From assembly GCA_964057225.1 (NCBI GenBank), contig OZ059895.1:2046001-2110000 (forward strand): DNA of 64,000 nucleotides, in the 5' to 3' direction. Under the pieces are notes generated by a model, which was not told the origin of the DNA, ran no database searches, and was given only the letters and a program-made list of their open reading frames with translations. Positions 40,709-54,045 of the stretch are shown one piece after another. Source of the stretch: Auanema rhodensis. Taxonomy: Eukaryota > Nematoda > Chromadorea > Rhabditida > Rhabditidae. The stretch's first letter is position 1. Every line of letters starts with the position of its first letter. The position numbers were made by a program, and so were the translations under genes.

Positions 40709-43700
40709 AAAATGTTTTTGGAAGCAATGTTGAGTGTACATGAAAACTCAACATACACTAATGCATCATTTTTCAAACGATTATAACTAATTTTTGTATT
40801 AAGCTTTTCTCAATGTAGTATAGTGCATTCGATGCGGATTTTTAAGCTGCGTCGATCTGTGTTATCAGATTTGCGCTAGCTTAAAAATGCACCGAGATAT
40901 CAACTGATATAAGTTCACACTTATATTCTTGATTTTCACCCTGAAGAATTAATTTTTTCGTTGAATAACATTGTCCATCGTCTTTGCCTTGAAAAATGAA
41001 ATCTAAAAACATCTACTTTTTGCTAAATTATTTTGAAATTTTTCGAAAAAATTTTTGTCAAAATGTTTTTGGAAGCAATGTTGAGTGTACATGGAAACTC
41101 AACATACACTAATGCATCATTTTTCAAACGATCATAACTAATTTTTGTATTAAGCTTTTCTCAATGTAGTATAGTGCATTCGATGCGGATTTTTAAGCTG
41201 CGTCGATCTGTGTTATCAGATTTGCGCTAGCTTAAAAATGCACCGAGATATCAACTGATATAAGTTCACACTTATATCCTCGATTTTCACCCTGAAGAAT
41301 TAATTTTTTCGTTGAATAACATCGTCCATCGTCTTTGCCTTGAAAAATGGAATCTAAAAACATCTACTTTTTGCTAAATTATTTTGAAATTTTTCGAAAA
41401 AATTTTTGTCAAAATGTTTTTGGAAGCAATGTTGAGTGTACATGGAAACTCAACATACACTAATGCATCATTTTTCAAACGATCATAACTAATTTTTGTA
41501 TTAAGCGTTTCTCAATGTAGTATAGTGCATTCGATGCGGATTTTTAAGCTGCGTCGATCTGTGTTATCAGATTTGCGCTAGCTTAAAAATGCACCGAGAT
41601 ATCAACTGATATAAGTTTACACTTATATCCTCGATTTTCACCCTGAAGAATTAATTTTTTCGTTGAATAACATCGTCCATCGTCTTTGCCTTGAAAAATG
41701 GAATCTACAAACATCTACTTTTTGCTAAATTATTTTGAAATTTTTCGAAAAAATTTTTGTCAAAATGTTTTTGGAAGCAATGTTGAGTGTACGTGGAAAC
41801 TCAACATACACTAATGCATCATTTTTCAAAAGATCATAACTAATTTTTGTTTTAAGCTTTTCTCAATGTAGTATAGTGCATTCGATGCGGATTTTTAAGC
41901 TGCGTCGATCTGTGTTATCAGATTTGCGCTAGCTTAAAAATGCACCGAGATATCAACTGATATAAGTTCACACTTATATCCTCGATTTTCACCCTGAAGA
42001 ATTAATTTTTTCGTTGAATAACATCATCCATCGTCTTTGCCTTGAAAAACGGAATCTAAAAACATCTACTTTTTGCTAAATTATTTTGAAATTTTTCGAA
42101 AAAATTTTTGTCAAAATGTTTTTGGAAGCAATGTTGAGTGTACATGGAACTCAACATACACTAATGCATCATTTTTCAAACGATCATAACTAATTTTTGT
42201 ATTAAGCGTTTCTCAATGTAGTATAGTGCATTCGATGCGGATTTTTAAGCTGCGTCGATCTGTGTTATCAGATTTGCGCTAGCTTAAAAATGCACCGAGA
42301 TATCAACTGATATAAGTTCACACTTATATCCTCGATTTTCACCCTGAAGAATTAATTTTTTCGTTGAATAACATCGTCCATCGTCTTTGCCTTGAAAAAT
42401 GGAATCTAAAAACATCTACTTTTTGCTAAATTATTTTGAAATTTTTCGAAAAAATTTTTGTCAAAATGTTTTTGGAAGCAATGTTGAGTGTACATGAAAA
42501 CTCAACATACACTAATGCATCATTTTTCAAACGATTATAACTAATTTTTGTATTAAGCTTTTCTCAATGTAGTATAGTGCATTCGATGCGGATTTTTAAG
42601 CTGCGTCGATCTGTGTTATCAGATTTGCGCTAGCTTAAAAATGCACCGAGATATCAACTGATATAAGTTCACACTTATATTCTTGATTTTCACCCTGAAG
42701 AATTAATTTTTTCGTTGAATAACATTGTCCATCGTCTTTGCCTTGAAAAATGAAATCTAAAAACATCTACTTTTTGCTAAATTATTTTGAAATTTTTCGA
42801 AAAAATTTTTGTCAAAATGTTTTTGGAAGCAATGTTGAGTGTACATGGAAACTCAACATACACTAATGCATCATTTTTCAAACGATCATAACTAATTTTT
42901 GTATTAAGCTTTTCTCAATGTAGTATAGTGCATTCGATGCGGATTTTTAAGCTGCGTCGATCTGTGTTATCAGATTTGCGCTAGCTTAAAAATGCACCGA
43001 GATATCAACTGATATAAGTTCACACTTATATCCTCGATTTTCACCCTGAAGAATTAATTTTTTCGTTGAATAACATCGTCCATCGTCTTTGCCTTGAAAA
43101 ATGGAATCTAAAAACATCTACTTTTTGCTAAATTATTTTGAAATTTTTCGAAAAAATTTTTGTCAAAATGTTTTTGGAAGCAATGTTGAGTGTACATGGA
43201 AACTCAACATACACTAATGCATCATTTTTCAAACGATCATAACTAATTTTTGTATTAAGCGTTTCTCAATGTAGTATAGTGCATTCGATGCGGATTTTTA
43301 AGCTGCGTCGATCTGTGTTATCAGATTTGCGCTAGCTTAAAAATGCACCGAGATATCAACTGATATAAGTTTACACTTATATCCTCGATTTTCACCCTGA
43401 AGAATTAATTTTTTCGTTGAATAACATCGTCCATCGTCTTTGCCTTGAAAAATGGAATCTAAAAACATCTACTTTTTGCTAAATTATTTTGAAATTTTTC
43501 GAAAAAATTTTTGTCAAAATGTTTTTGGAAGCAATGTTGAGTGTACGTGGAAACTCAACATACACTAATGCATCATTTTTCAAAAGATCATAACTAATTT
43601 TTGTTTTAAGCTTTTCTCAATGTAGTATAGTGCATTCGATGCGGATTTTTAAGCTGCGTCGATCTGTGTTATCAGATTTGCGCTAGCTTAAAAATGCACC

Positions 43701-44918
43701 GAGATATCAACTGATATAAGTTCACACTTATATCCTCGATTTTCACCCTGAAGAATTAATTTTTTCGTTGAATAACATCATCCATCGTCTTTGCCTTGAA
43801 AAACGGAATCTAAAAACATCTACTTTTTGCTAAATTATTTTGAAATTTTTCGAAAAAATTTTTGTCAAAATGTTTTTGGAAGCAATGTTGAGTGTACATG
43901 GAACTCAACATACACTAATGCATCATTTTTCAAACGATCATAACTAATTTTTGTATTAAGCGTTTCTCAATGTAGTATAGTGCATTCGATACGGATTTTT
44001 AAGCTGCGTCGATCTGTGTTATCAGATTTGCGCTAGCTTAAAAATGCACCGAGATATCAACTGATATAAGTTCACACTTATATCCTCGATTTTCACCCTG
44101 AAGAATTAATTTTTTCGTTGAATAACATCGTCCATCGTCTTTGCCTTGAAAAATGGAATCTAAAAACATCTACTTTTTGCTAAATTATTTTGAAATTTTT
44201 CGAAAAAATTTTTGTCAAAATGTTTTTGGAAGCAATGTTGAGTGTACATGAAAACTCAACATACACTAATGCATCATTTTTCAAACGATTATAACTAATT
44301 TTTGTATTAAGCTTTTCTCAATGTAGTATAGTGCATTCGATGCGGATTTTTAAGCTGCGTCGATCTGTGTTATCAGATTTGCGCTAGCTTAAAAATGCAC
44401 CGAGATATCAACTGATATAAGTTCACACTTATATTCTTGATTTTCACCCTGAAGAATTAATTTTTTCGTTGAATAACATTGTCCATCGTCTTTGCCTTGA
44501 AAAATGAAATCTAAAAACATCTACTTTTTGCTAAATTATTTTGAAATTTTTCGAAAAAATTTTTGTCAAAATGTTTTTGGAAGCAATGTTGAGTGTACAT
44601 GGAAACTCAACATACACTAATGCATCATTTTTCAAACGATCATAACTAATTTTTGTATTAAGCTTTTCTCAATGTAGTATAGTGCATTCGATGCGGATTT
44701 TTAAGCTGCGTCGATCTGTGTTATCAGATTTGCGCTAGCTTAAAAATGCACCGAGATATCAACTGATATAAGTTCACACTTATATCCTCGATTTTCACCC
44801 TGAAGAATTAATTTTTTCGTTGAATAACATCGTCCATCGTCTTTGCCTTGAAAAATGGAATCTAAAAACATCTACTTTTTGCTAAATTATTTTGAAATTT
44901 TTCGAAAAAATTTTTGTC
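40709..44918. repeat. Array block M117-M128: regular 5-monomer (1754-bp) units
   Basis: Units start at 40709, 42463 and 44217, each with a G35A/C74T/C219T/C222T/C264T/G291A copy, then default, T97G/C208T, G32/C70A/A90T/G265A/T289C, and a 350-bp T97G copy. The third unit stops after two clear members at M128. In this part the lead monomer has C at 279, unlike M57, M88 and M110 which have A. Private changes include a C in the A run near 41708 (M119) and A at unit position 126 near 43991 (M126). Confidence 0.88.
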
Positions 44919-46322
44919 AAAATGTTTTTGGAAGCAATGTTGAGTGTACATGGAAACTCAACATACACTAATGCATCATTTTTCAAACGATCATAACTAA
45001 TTTTTGTATCAAGCGTTTCTCAATGTAGTATAGTGCATTCGATGCGGATTTTTAAGCTGCGTCGATCTGTGTTATCAGATTTGCGCTAGCTTAAAAATGC
45101 ACCGAGATATCAACTGATATAAGTTTACACTTATATCCTCGATTTTCACCCTGAAGAATTAATTTTTTCGTTGAATAACATTGTCCATCGTCTTTGCCTT
45201 GAAAAATGGAATCTAAAAACATCTACTTTTTGCTAAATTATTTTGAAATTTTTCGAAAAAATTTTTGTCAAAATGTTTTTGGAAGCAATGTTGAGTGTAC
45301 ATGGAAACTCAACATACACTAATGCATCATTTTTCAAACGATCATAACTAATTTTTGTATTAAGCTTTTCTCAATGTAGTATAGTGCATTCGATGCGGAT
45401 TTTCAAGCTGCGTCGATCTGTGTTATCAGATTTGCGCTAGCTTAAAAATGCACCGAGATATCAACTGATATAAGTTTACACTTATATCCTCGATTTTCAC
45501 CCTGAAGAATTAATTTTTTCGTTGAATAACATTGTCCATCGTCTTTGCCTTGAAAAATGGAATCTAAAAACATCTACTTTTTGCTAAATTATTTTGAAAT
45601 TTTTCGAAAAAATTTTTGTCAAAATGTTTTTGGAAGCAATGTTGAGTGTACATGGAAACTCAACATACACTAATGCATCATTTTTCAAACGATCATAACT
45701 AATTTTTGTATTAAGCTTTTCTCAATGTAGTATAGTGCATTCGATGCGGATTTTTAAGCTGCGTCGATCTGTGTTATCAGATTTGCGCTAGCTTAAAAAT
45801 GCACCGAGATATCAACTGATATAAGTTTACACTTATATCCTCGATTTTCACCCTGAAGAACTAATTTTTTCGTTGAATAACATCGTCCATCGTCTTTGCC
45901 TTGAAAATTGGAATCTAAAAACATCTACTTTTTGCTAAATTATTTTGAAATTTTTCGAAAAAATTTTTGTCAAAATGTTTTTGGAAGCAATGTTGAGTGT
46001 ACGTGGAAACTCAACATACACTAATGCATCATTTTTCAAACGATTATAACTAATTTTTGTATTAAGCTTTTCTCAATGTAGTATAGTGCATTCGATGCGG
46101 ATTTTTAAGCTGCGTCGATCTGTGTTATCAGATTTGCGCTAGCTTAAAAATGCACCGAGATATCAACTGATATAAGTTTACACTTATATCCTCGATTTTC
46201 ACCCTGAAGAATTAATTTTTTCGTTAAATAACATTGTCCATCGTCTTTGCCTTGAAAAATGGAATCTAAAAACATCTACTTTTTGCTAAATTATTTCGAA
46301 ATTTTTCGAAAAAATTTTTGTC
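44919..46322. repeat. Seam M129-M132: monomers with many private variants
   Basis: Each of these four copies carries changes seen nowhere else that I noticed: C92 in M129; a C inside the left arm of the large hairpin in M130 (near 45404); C241 and a T replacing A in the A run before the GG in M131; A255 in M132 together with G32 and C74T. All four have C208T. They separate the T97G 350-bp pentamers on the left from the dimeric units on the right and look like a boundary less often homogenised. Confidence 0.7.
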
Positions 46323-49300
46323 AAAATGTTTTTGGAAGCAATGTTGAGTGTACATGGAAACTCAACATACACTAATGCATCATTTTTCAAACGATCATAA
46401 CTAATTTTTGTATTAAGCGTTTCTCAATGTAGTATAGTGCATTCGATGCGGATTTTTAAGCTGCGTCGATCTGTGTTATCAGATTTGCGCTAGCTTAAAA
46501 ATGCACCGAGATATCAACTGATATAAGTTCACACTTATATCCTCGATTTTCACCCTGAAGAATTAATTTTTTCGTTGAATAACATCGTCCATCGTCTTTG
46601 CCTTGAAAAATGGAATCTAAAAACATCTACTTTTTGCTAAATTATTTTGAAATTTTTCGAAAAAAGTTTTGTCAAAATGTTTTTGGAAGCAATGTTGAGT
46701 GTACATGGAAACTCAACATACACTAATGCATCATTTTTCAAACGATCATAACTAATTTTTGTATTAAGCTTTTCTCAATGTAGTATAGTGCATTCGATGC
46801 GGATTTTTAAGCTGCGTCGATCTGTGTTATCAGATTTGCGCTAGCTTAAAAATGCACCGAGATATCAACTGATATAAGTTTACACTTATATCCTCGATTT
46901 TCACCCTGAAGAATTAATTTTTTCGTTGAATAACATTGTCCATCGTCTTTGCCTTGAAAAATGGAATCTAAAAACATCTACTTTGTGCTAAATTATTTCG
47001 AAATTTTTCGAAAAAATTTTTGTCAAAATGTTTTTGGAAGCAATGTTGAGTGTACATGGAAACTCAACATACACTAATGCATCATTTTTCAAACGATCAT
47101 AACTAATTTTTGTATTAAGCGTTTCTCAATGTAGTATAGTGCATTCGATGCGGATTTTTAAGCTGCGTCGATCTGTGTTATCAGATTTGCGCTAGCTTAA
47201 AAATGCACCGAGATATCAACTGATATAAGTTCACACTTATATCCTCGATTTTCACCCTGAAGAATTAATTTTTTCGTTGAATAACATCGTCCATCGTCTT
47301 TGCCTTGAAAAATGGAATCTAAAAACATCTACTTTTTGCTAAATTATTTTGAAATTTTTCGAAAAAATTTTTGTCAAAATGTTTTTGGAAGCAATCGTTG
47401 AGTGTACGTGGAAACTCAACATACACTAATGCATCATTTTTCAAACGATCATAACTAATTTTTGTATTAAGCTTTTCTCAATGTAGTATAGTGCATTCGA
47501 TGCGGATTTTTAAGCTGCGTCGATCTGTGTTATCAGATTTGCGCTAGCTTAAAAATGCACCGAGATATCAACTGATATAAGTTTACACTTATATCCTCGA
47601 TTTTCACCCTGAAGAATTAATTTTTTCGTTGAATAACATTGTCCATCGTCTTTGCCTTGAAAAATGGAATCTAAAAACATCTACTTTTTGCTAAATTATT
47701 TCGAAATTTTTCGAAAAAATTTTTGTCAAAATGTTTTTGGAAGCAATGTTGAGTGTACATGGAAACTCAACATACACTAATGCATCATTTTTCAAACGAT
47801 CATAACTAATTTTTGTATTAAGCGTTTCTCAATGTAGTATAGTGCATTCGATGCGGATTTTTAAGCTGCGTCGATCTGTGTTATCAGATTTGCGCTAGCT
47901 TAAAAATGCACCGAGATATCAACTGATATAAGTTCACACTTATATCCTCGATTTTCACCCTGAAGAATTAATTTTTTCGTTGAATAACATCGTCCATCGT
48001 CTTTGCCTTGAAAAATGGAATCTAAAAACATCTACTTTTTGCTAAATTATTTTGAAATTTTTCGAAAAAATTTTTGTCAAAATGTTTTTGGAAGCAATGT
48101 TGAGTGTACATGGAAACTCAACATACACTAATGCATCATTTTTCAAACGATCATAACTAATTTTTGTATTAAGCTTTTCTCAATGTAGTATAGTGCATTC
48201 GATGCGGATTTTTAAGCTGCGTCGATCTGTGTTATCAGATTTGCGCTAGCTTAAAAATGCACCGAGATATCAACTGATATAAGTTTACACTTATATCCTC
48301 GATTTTCACCCTGAAGAATTAATTTTTTCGTTGAATAACATTGTCCATCGTCTTTGCCTTGAAAAATGGAATCTAAAAACATCTACTTTGTGCTAAATTA
48401 TTTCGAAATTTTTCGAAAAAATTTTTGTCAAAATGTTTTTGGAAGCAATGTTGAGTGTACATGGAAACTCAACATACACTAATGCATCATTTTTCAAACG
48501 ATCATAACTAATTTTTGTATTAAGCGTTTCTCAATGTAGTATAGTGCATTCGATGCGGATTTTTAAGCTGCGTCGATCTGTGTTATCAGATTTGCGCTAG
48601 CTTAAAAATGCACCGAGATATCAACTGATATAAGTTCACACTTATATCCTCGATTTTCACCCTGAAGAATTAATTTTTTCGTTGAATAACATCGTCCATC
48701 GTCTTTGCCTTGAAAAATGGAATCTAAAAACATCTACTTTTTGCTAAATTATTTTGAAATTTTTCGAAAAAATTTTTGTCAAAATGTTTTTGGAAGCAAT
48801 GTTGAGTGTACATGGAAACTCAACATACACTAATGCATCATTTTTCAAACGATCATAACTAATTTTTGTATTAAGCGTTTCTCAATGTAGTATAGTGCAT
48901 TCGATGCGGATTTTTAAGCTGCGTCGATCTGTGTTATCAGATTTGCGCTAGCTTAAAAATGCACCGAGATATCAACTGATATAAGTTTACACTTATATCC
49001 TCGATTTTCACCCTGAAGAATTAATTTTTTCGTTGAATAACATTGTCCATCGTCTTTGCCTTGAAAAATGGAATCTAAAAACATCTACTTTGTGCTAAAT
49101 TATTTCGAAATTTTTCGAAAAAATTTTTGTCAAAATGTTTTTGGAAGCAATGTTGAGTGTACATGGAAACTCAACATACACTAATGCATCATTTTTCAAA
49201 CGATCATAACTAATTTTTGTATTAAGCGTTTCTCAATGTAGTATAGTGCATTCGATGCGGATTTTTAAGCTGCGTCGATCTGTGTTATCAGATTTGCGCT

Positions 49301-49833
49301 AGCTTAAAAATGCACCGAGATATCAACTGATATAAGTTCACACTTATATCCTCGATTTTCACCCTGAAGAATTAATTTTTTCGTTGAATAACATCGTCCA
49401 TCGTCTTTGCCTTGAAAAATGGAATCTAAAAACATCTACTTTTTGCTAAATTATTTTGAAATTTTTCGAAAAAATTTTTGTCAAAATGTTTTTGGAAGCA
49501 ATGTTGAGTGTACATGGAAACTCAACATACACTAATGCATCATTTTTCAAACGATCATAACTAATTTTTGTATTAAGCGTTTCTCAATGTAGTATAGTGC
49601 ATTCGATGCGGATTTTTAAGCTGCGTCGATCTGTGTTATCAGATTTGCGCTAGCTTAAAAATGCACCGAGATATCAACTGATATAAGTTCACACTTATAT
49701 CCTCGATTTTCACCCTGAAGAATTAATTTTTTCGTTGAATAACATCGTCCATCGTCTTTGCCTTGAAAAATGGAATCTAAAAACATCTACTTTTTGCTAA
49801 ATTATTTTGAAATTTTTCGAAAAAATTTTTGTC
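46323..49833. repeat. Array block M133-M142: 2-monomer (702-bp) units
   Basis: Two haplotypes alternate. Type a has T97G, C208, C264 and T312; type b has C208T, C264T, usually T312G, and T326C. The pairs are M133/134, M135/136, M137/138 and M139/140, then two a-type copies, M141 and M142. T97G spreads into the b type from M140 on. M134, M136 and M138 still have T97, so the T97G variant marks an a-type trait that later became common to both. Confidence 0.85.
47376..47727. repeat. 352-bp monomer M136 with a 1-base insertion
   Basis: An extra C at 47396 lies between positions 20 and 21 of the unit, giving AATCGTTGAG in place of AATGTTGAG. It is the only copy I found with this change and it interrupts the left arm of inverted repeat 1. 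The rest is a b-type copy with G32, T97, C208T, C264T and T326C, but T rather than G at 312. A sequencing or assembly error is a fair alternative for a singleton. Confidence 0.85.
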
Positions 49834-52800
49834 AAAATGTTTTTGGAAGCAATGTTGAGTGTACATGGAAACTCAACATACACTAATGCATCATTTTTCA
49901 AACGATCATAACTAATTTTTGTATTAAGCGTTTCTCAATGTAGTATAGTGCATTCGATGCGGATTTTTAAGCTGCGTCGATCTGTGTTATCAGATTTGCG
50001 CTAGCTTAAAAATGCACCGAGATATCAACTGATATAAGTTCACACTTATATCCTCGATTTTCACCCTGAAGAATTAATTTTTTCGTTGAATAACATTGTC
50101 CTTCGTCTTTGCCTTGAAAAAAGGAATCTAAAAACATCTACTTTTTGCTAAATTATTTTGAAATTTTTCGAAAAAATTTTTGTCAAAATGTTTTTGGAAG
50201 CAATGTTGAGTGTACATGGAAACTCAACATACACTAATGCATCATTTTTCAAACGATCATAACTAATTTTCGTATTAAGCGTTTCTCAATGTAGTATAGT
50301 GCATTCGATGCGGATTTTTAAGCTGCGTCGATCTGTGTTATCAGATTTGCGCTAGCTTAAAAATGCACCGAGATATCAACTGATATAAGTTCACACTTAT
50401 ATCCTCGATTTTCACCCTGAAGAATTTATTTTTTCGTTGAATAACATTGTCCTTCGTCTTTGCCTTGAAAAAAGGAATCTAAAAACATCTACTTTTTGCT
50501 AAATTATTTTGAAATTTTTCGAAAAAATTTTTGTCAAAATGTTTTTGGAAGCAATGTTGAGTGTACATGGAAACTCAACATACACTAATGCATCATTTTT
50601 CAAACGATCATAACTAATTTTCGTATTAAGCGTTTCTCAATGTAGTATAGTGCATTCGATGCGGATTTTTAAGCTGCGTCGATCTGTGTTATCAGATTTG
50701 CGCTAGCTTAAAAATGCACCGAGATATCAACTGATATAAGTTCACACTTATATCCTCGATTTTCACCCTGAAGAATTTATTTTTTCGTTGAATAACATTG
50801 TCCTTCGTCTTTGCCTTGTAAAAAGGAATCTAAAAACATCTACTTTTTGCTAAATTATTTTGAAATTTTTCGAAAAAATTTTTGTCAAAATGTTTTTGGA
50901 AGCAATGTTGAGTGTACATGGAAACTCAACATACACTAATGCATCATTTTTCAAACGATCATAACTAATTTTCGTATTAAGCGTTTCTCAATGTAGTATA
51001 GTGCATTCGATGCGGATTTTTAAGCTGCGTCGATCTGTGTTATCAGATTTGCGCTAGCTTAAAAATGCACCGAGATATCAACTGATATAAGTTTACACTT
51101 ATATCCTCGATTTTCACCCTGAAGAATTAATTTTTTCGTTGAATAACATTGTCCATCGTCTTTGCCTTGAAAAATGGAATCTAAAAACATCTACTTTGTG
51201 CTAAATTATTTCGAAATTTTTCGAAAAAATTTTTGTCAAAATGTTTTTGGAAGCAATGTTGAGTGTACATGGAAACTCAACATACACTAATGCATCATTT
51301 TTCAAACGATCATAACTAATTTTCGTATTAAGCGTTTCTCAATGTAGTATAGTGCATTCGATGCGGATTTTTAAGCTGCGTCGATCTGTGTTATCAGATT
51401 TGCGCTAGCTTAAAAATGCACCGAGATATCAACTGATATAAGTTCACACTTATATCCTCGATTTTCACCCTGAAGAATTTATTTTTTCGTTGAATAACAT
51501 TGTCCTTCGTCTTTGCCTTGTAAAAAGGAATCTAAAAACATCTACTTTTTGCTAAATCATTTTGAAATTTTTCGAAAAAATTTTTGTCAAAATGTTTTTG
51601 GAAGCAATGTTGAGTGTACATGGAAACTCAACATACACTAATGCATCATTTTTCAAACGATCATAACTAATTTTCGTATTAAGCGTTTCTCAATGTAGTA
51701 TAGTGCATTCGATGCGGATTTTTAAGCTGCGTCGATCTGTGTTATCAGATTTGCGCTAGCTTAAAAATGCACCGAGATATCAACTGATATAAGTTTACAC
51801 TTATATCCTCGATTTTCACCCTGAAGAATTAATTTTTTCGTTGAATAACATTGTCCATCGTCTTTGCCTTGAAAAATGGAATCTAAAAACATCTACTTTG
51901 TGCTAAATTATTTCGAAATTTTTCGAAAAAATTTTTGTCAAAATGTTTTTGGAAGCAATGTTGAGTGTACATGGAAACTCAACATACACTAATGCATCAT
52001 TTTTCAAACGATCATAACTAATTTTCGTATTAAGCGTTTCTCAATGTAGTATAGTGCATTCGATGCGGATTTTTAAGCTGCGTCGATCTGTGTTATCAGA
52101 TTTGCGCTAGCTTAAAAATGCACCGAGATATCAACTGATATAAGTTCACACTTATATCCTCGATTTTCACCCTGAAGAATTTATTTTTTCGTTGAATAAC
52201 ATTGTCCTTCGTCTTTGCCTTGTAAAAAGGAATCTAAAAACATCTACTTTTTGCTAAATTATTTTGAAATTTTTCGAAAAAATTTTTGTCAAAATGTTTT
52301 TGGAAGCAATGTTGAGTGTACATGGAAACTCAACATACACTAATGCATCATTTTTCAAACGATCATAACTAATTTTCGTATTAAGCGTTTCTCAATGTAG
52401 TATAGTGCATTCGATGCGGATTTTTAAGCTGCGTCGATCTGTGTTATCAGATTTGCGCTAGCTTAAAAATGCACCGAGATATCAACTGATATAAGTTTAC
52501 ACTTATATCCTCGATTTTCACCCTGAAGAATTAATTTTTTCGTTGAATAACATTGTCCATCGTCTTTGCCTTGAAAAATGGAATCTAAAAACATCTACTT
52601 TGTGCTAAATTATTTCGAAATTTTTCGAAAAAATTTTTGTCAAAATGTTTTTGGAAGCAATGTTGAGTGTACATGGAAACTCAACATACACTAATGCATC
52701 ATTTTTCAAACGATCATAACTAATTTTCGTATTAAGCGTTTCTCAATGTAGTATAGTGCATTCGATGCGGATTTTTAAGCTGCGTCGATCTGTGTTATCA

Positions 52801-54045
52801 GATTTGCGCTAGCTTAAAAATGCACCGAGATATCAACTGATATAAGTTCACACTTATATCCTCGATTTTCACCCTGAAGAATTTATTTTTTCGTTGAATA
52901 ACATTGTCCTTCGTCTTTGCCTTGTAAAAAGGAATCTAAAAACATCTACTTTTTGCTAAATTATTTTGAAATTTTTCGAAAAAATTTTTGTCAAAATGTT
53001 TTTGGAAGCAATGTTGAGTGTACATGGAAACTCAACATACACTAATGCATCATTTTTCAAACGATCATAACTAATTTTCGTATTAAGCGTTTCTCAATGT
53101 AGTATAGTGCATTCGATGCGGATTTTTAAGCTGCGTCGATCTGTGTTATCAGATTTGCGCTAGCTTAAAAATGCACCGAGATATCAACTGATATAAGTTT
53201 ACACTTATATCCTCGATTTTCACCCTGAAGAATTAATTTTTTCGTTGAATAACATTGTCCATCGTCTTTGCCTTGAAAAATGGAATCTAAAAACATCTAC
53301 TTTGTGCTAAATTATTTCGAAATTTTTCGAAAAAATTTTTGTCAAAATGTTTTTGGAAGCAATGTTGAGTGTACATGGAAACTCAACATACACTAATGCA
53401 TCATTTTTCAAACGATCATAACTAATTTTTGTATTAAGCGTTTCTCAATGTAGTATAGTGCATTCGATGCGGATTTTTAAGCTGCGTCGATCTGTGTTAT
53501 CAGATTTGCGCTAGCTTAAAAATGCACCGAGATATCAACTGATATAAGTTCACACTTATATCCTCGATTTTCACCCTGAAGAATTAATTTTTTCGTTGAA
53601 TAACATCGTCCATCGTCTTTGCCTTGAAAAATGGAATCTAAAAACATCTACTTTTTGCTAAATTATTTTGAAATTTTTCGAAAAAATTTTTGTCAAAATG
53701 TTTTTGGAAGCAATGTTGAGTGTACATGGAAACTCAACATACACTAATGCATCATTTTTCAAACGATCATAACTAATTTTTGTATTAAGCGTTTCTCAAT
53801 GTAGTATAGTGCATTCGATGCGGATTTTTAAGCTGCGTCGATCTGTGTTATCAGATTTGCGCTAGCTTAAAAATGCACCGAGATATCAACTGATATAAGT
53901 TTACACTTATATCCTCGATTTTCACCCTGAAGAATTAATTTTTTCGTTGAATAACATTGTCCATCGTCTTTGCCTTGAAAAATGGAATCTAAAAACATCT
54001 ACTTTGTGCTAAATTATTTCGAAATTTTTCGAAAAAATTTTTGTC
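49834..54045. repeat. Array block M143-M154: dimers with T87C and the A269T/T289A set
   Basis: M143 introduces C264T, A269T and T289A; M144 adds T87C and A243T; M145 adds A284T. From M145 to M152 (50536-53343) four 702-bp pairs alternate: a copy with T87C, A243T, A269T, A284T and T289A, and a copy with T87C, C208T, C264T, T312G and T326C. M153-M154 (53344-54045) return to the a/b pair without T87C. The marks accumulate stepwise from left to right, then spread as a dimer. M147 has one private C near 51558. Confidence 0.85.
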
